A stretch of 64,000 bases of DNA, taken from Cyclospora cayetanensis (taxonomy: Eukaryota > Apicomplexa > Conoidasida > Eucoccidiorida > Eimeriidae). The stretch's first letter is position 1; every line of letters starts with the position of its first letter. A model generated the notes under the pieces. The model saw only the letters and a program-made list of their open reading frames with translations, was not told where the DNA came from and ran no database searches. Below, in pieces: positions 61,214 to 64,000 of this stretch. The translations under genes and the position numbers were made by a program. The stretch covers positions 160,000 to 223,999 of the forward strand of contig NW_020312557.1 of the NCBI RefSeq assembly GCF_002999335.1, given 5' to 3'.

Positions 61214-64000
61214 GCCAACGCCTGAGCACGACCGTGAGAATCATGTAAAATGATTAATTGGAAGAAAGCTCCCTGATATGGTGGCTGCTATAAATTGGGG
61301 ACTGTAGGGCACGGTAGTTACACAGAGGGCAATGTGACGACATGCTACTGTGACCAGATGCTTGGCACTTCCTACTTGTTATTTCCCGAGCGTGAGAGTA
61401 AGGAAGATCTGCAGATATACAATGGGAAAAAGAGAGATTTACTTTTCTGTCTATTTTATCTGTCTCGAGGAGAGCGGGGGACCACTATTTTGAAGTAGAA
61501 GAGAGAAGGGATAGATGCACACACTTACCGGCTGTTCCAATTCCTTCAGCCAGGGAAATACTCACATGAAAAATTGCGGCCATCCAAAGCAGCACTGCAA
61601 CCACAAGACAGTCAGTCTGCGGCAATGAGGGTCAGACACTTATGCAGAGAGTGAGATAAGATGAAACCGGTCTCTAGGACAATCAAAATCATTCACATGT
61701 CCAGCTCAGAGTCTTCTTTTCGAAAAGTACACTAGACGCGCATGGGGGCCTTTTATATGAATGCTCATTTGTACACAAAATCCCTCTCTGACTTGGTTCG
61801 GCGTATGAGGCCTCGCTTGCGTACCCTGACATTGAAGCACTCACCGCATATTGAAAACATATTAGTCATCTTAAAACTTCGTATCCCTACAAACAGTCGG
61901 ATAATTGGGGAACGGTTCTTCGTTGTTTTTGCAATGCCTAGCGGCTCCCTCTTCCCGGTCGTAAGACGGACACCGCCGGAAGGGCAGTCATACGAGGCAA
62001 ACAAGAAGCGGTATACACTAAAAAAAATTTAAAGCATTTGCTACTTTTGACGCCTCGTTCTAAGAATCATGCAAAAAACCAATAGACGCCCGCTACCAAT
62101 TTCAGCCAGTGCAGCGATCTAGACCCCCTGAACAATAGCCCCAAAATAAAGAAACGAAGCCAGCTTGCTATTTTAAGGTTCAGAAAATTAGCGAATTATC
62201 TAGTGATTTGGGGTGTTTGATCTTTCATATTTACTCGATTGTGCTCGCTTCAGGCAGTGACTAGATGTACGGCGCTCAGCGGCACCATCATTCCAAAAGC
62301 TTGCACAAAAGGCTAACCACTACTTACTAATTTCAAAAGTTTACGTTTACATGAACAAAAAAGCTCTTTACTAATGTGTGTATGCCGACTAAAATTCTTT
62401 TCTACCGCTTTTGCCAAGGTGACTGGTCAGTCCACTGGTTTGATGCATCCTCTCTAAATACACCGAGTAACCCGGAGAACCTGCGTATACTAAATATTGC
62501 CAGATACCCACAAAGGAGAAAAGTCCATGGCAAATGTGATTTTCGCGAATTAAATGCTCCAATCAGCATATTTTTCAAGGTTGGAAACACGAAAAGAGGG
62601 AGACCCATACTAATTCATCACTTGAGGCAAATTTGAAGGGAGGAGCGTAGCACGGCAAGCTACGCTTCATTGTTTCCACCACATTTCTCAAAATTTGAAA
62701 TATCCTTACTATTAAACAATAAGATGGCCTTTAGACTTATCGCATAACTCTTCTTGCATACTGCTTGCAGCAAATTAACGGCACATCTGTAATCGTAGCA
62801 CGTAGCGCCCAAGCAAAGAGCCTTCGTTCCTTTCTCCACCAACCTAAAATCAAGCTTTCCCTCATGCAAGTTTTACTAAGGTACTGCTGAACATGGAGAC
62901 TATAAAACATATGGTCAGACAATGTACCTGTTGCAAGTATGCGCTAGTTCCACAGCGAATTTGGACGCAGCTTGTCCGAGCACTACATGTTTTGCTCCAT
63001 ACAGGGTTTCCCCATGCCGATTCTGAACTCCAAACTTAACAAAAGCTGGTAAAGGCTTTCCAAAATAGCTCTCTTTCCCCCTTCGGGTACCCCTTACCGT
63101 TCCCAAAGCAGGGGAGATGAACCGGTAGGATGCGCGTAGCTGCACCGTGTACCGGGCTACGTCACGCAGTGAAACTTACGCCATATATATTCAACTGAGA
63201 AACTGTGGTAGTGCTTTAAACAAATTTGCGTGTGTGTATATCGTTTTTTTGCAAGCTTGGCAATTTTCGATACACGATGGTGCAATGCTGTGTGCTTGTA
63301 GGCTCGATGCTATATAAAACTAGGCGTGAATGCTCGAAGTGCTTGAAGAGCGTAGCTACGCGCCTCCTACCTGTCCCACTTTTTCATGTCGGATACTCTT
63401 AGGGCCATGAGTAAGGGAAGAGTGGAGTATCTAAACCTTTGTTGCTTTTAACCGGGTATATTGTATCATGAGCTGGACATGTTTAAGCTGTAACCTTATA
63501 GATGGTAGTATTGCATGGATCAATACACTTCTCCACCGCTCATCCCCTACCTCTAAATGCAGTGAGATGCCATGTTTGCAAGTAAGCGTTTTTTCACTCC
63601 AGTGGAGTTAGGTATGAATCAAATGTCCTGCATGGGGAAACAAGTCTAAGAAGCCTCTTGGTGGTGGATTTTTACGGTGGCCTAATGCTTATTGGAGAGG
63701 TACAAGGCGGCCTCAAAGCTACCGTGAACTCATAAGCTCCACAGATGGTGGCTGTCAGCTGGTAAAATCTTAATGAGTGCGTCGGTGAGGTTACGCAGAG
63801 CAGGGAAGAGCGCTCCTTGGCGGCATAGTTATTGGATACGGAAGCAATTCGATGGTTGCTCTATACATGCAGCGGCTGCCGTCTGCCTGCAGGGACAGGT
63901 CCAGTTTAAGCCTTCCTACAAGCCGCAACTTATCGGCTTATGCCAAAATAAGCTCACCAGCAAGCCTCGTGATAATTGAGAAGGCTAAGCATAGCAAGCT
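61214..64000. other. Gene-poor right end
   Basis: Apart from the repeat at 63.3 kb I find no convincing gene. A plus-strand ORF at 61,742-62,032 and one at 62,376-62,636 have ordinary composition but no motif. A minus-strand ORF at 63,145-62,915 (with VQNRHGETLYGAKHVVLG) looks somewhat protein-like, but no splice partner or family is recognised. Confidence 0.4.
63320..63420 (-). repeat. LTR-like repeat copy, inverted
   Basis: Read on the minus strand it carries AGAGTATCCGACA, then CTTCGAGCATTCAC, then CACACAGCAT, the same three blocks in the same order as 35,930-36,055. Spacing differs, so the copies have diverged by insertion or deletion. Confidence 0.55.

Noticed and set aside
1..64000. 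CRISPR arrays, operons and bacterial signals
   Set aside because: None seen; intron-rich genes show that this is eukaryotic nuclear DNA.

Overview
The window is nuclear DNA of an apicomplexan, most likely an eimeriid coccidian (Cyclospora- or Eimeria-like). Genes are broken by many short introns with GT..AG ends and donors such as GTACGT, GTGAGT and GTAAGA. The gene set is coccidian: a MACPF/perforin-like protein, a PRP4-type splicing kinase and a VPS13-like protein. There are decayed Ty3/gypsy-type elements, one polyQ/CAG tract and many GGGCCC runs. CAG repeats are too few for a typical Eimeria core region, so Cyclospora is my slight preference, but no species is proven. I rebuilt gene models by hand. 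Where every exon phase agrees across a whole gene I trust the model; elsewhere I say so.

Layout: 0.4-3.4 kb is a wrecked Ty3/gypsy pol copy (+). 5.9-12.65 kb is a 13-exon perforin-like protein gene (+). 14.9-19.6 kb is a VPS13-like gene (-), convergent with it. 21.3-26.1 kb is a glycine-cleavage T-protein (GcvT) with a long polyQ N-terminal extension (+), head to head with the VPS13-like gene. 27.4-30.85 kb is a six-exon PRP4/CLK3-type kinase (+). 31-36.5 kb is mostly gene-poor, with repeat copies near 36 kb. 37.1-40.1 kb is a second decayed Ty3/gypsy copy (+), with LTR-like repeats at about 35.9 and 40.3 kb. 41.2-41.4 kb holds a possible 63-aa membrane protein. 41.7-43.55 kb is a five-exon gene for a 234-aa protein of unknown function (+). 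44.67-49.19 kb is a seven-exon, nine-finger C2H2 protein, a TFIIIA candidate (+). 50.5-61.2 kb is one or more large multi-exon genes of unknown function (-). 61.2-64 kb is gene-poor with one inverted repeat copy.

The genes are not an operon and do not form one pathway. They cover invasion/egress (perforin-like protein), lipid transfer (VPS13-like), mitochondrial one-carbon metabolism (GcvT), splicing control (PRP4 kinase) and possibly 5S rRNA transcription (TFIIIA candidate). The most notable points are the perforin-like gene with three exon-encoded C-terminal repeats, the DLG kinase motif, the nine-finger array with a 39-nt exon, the shared active-site loss in both reverse transcriptase remnants, and two well-spliced genes I cannot name.
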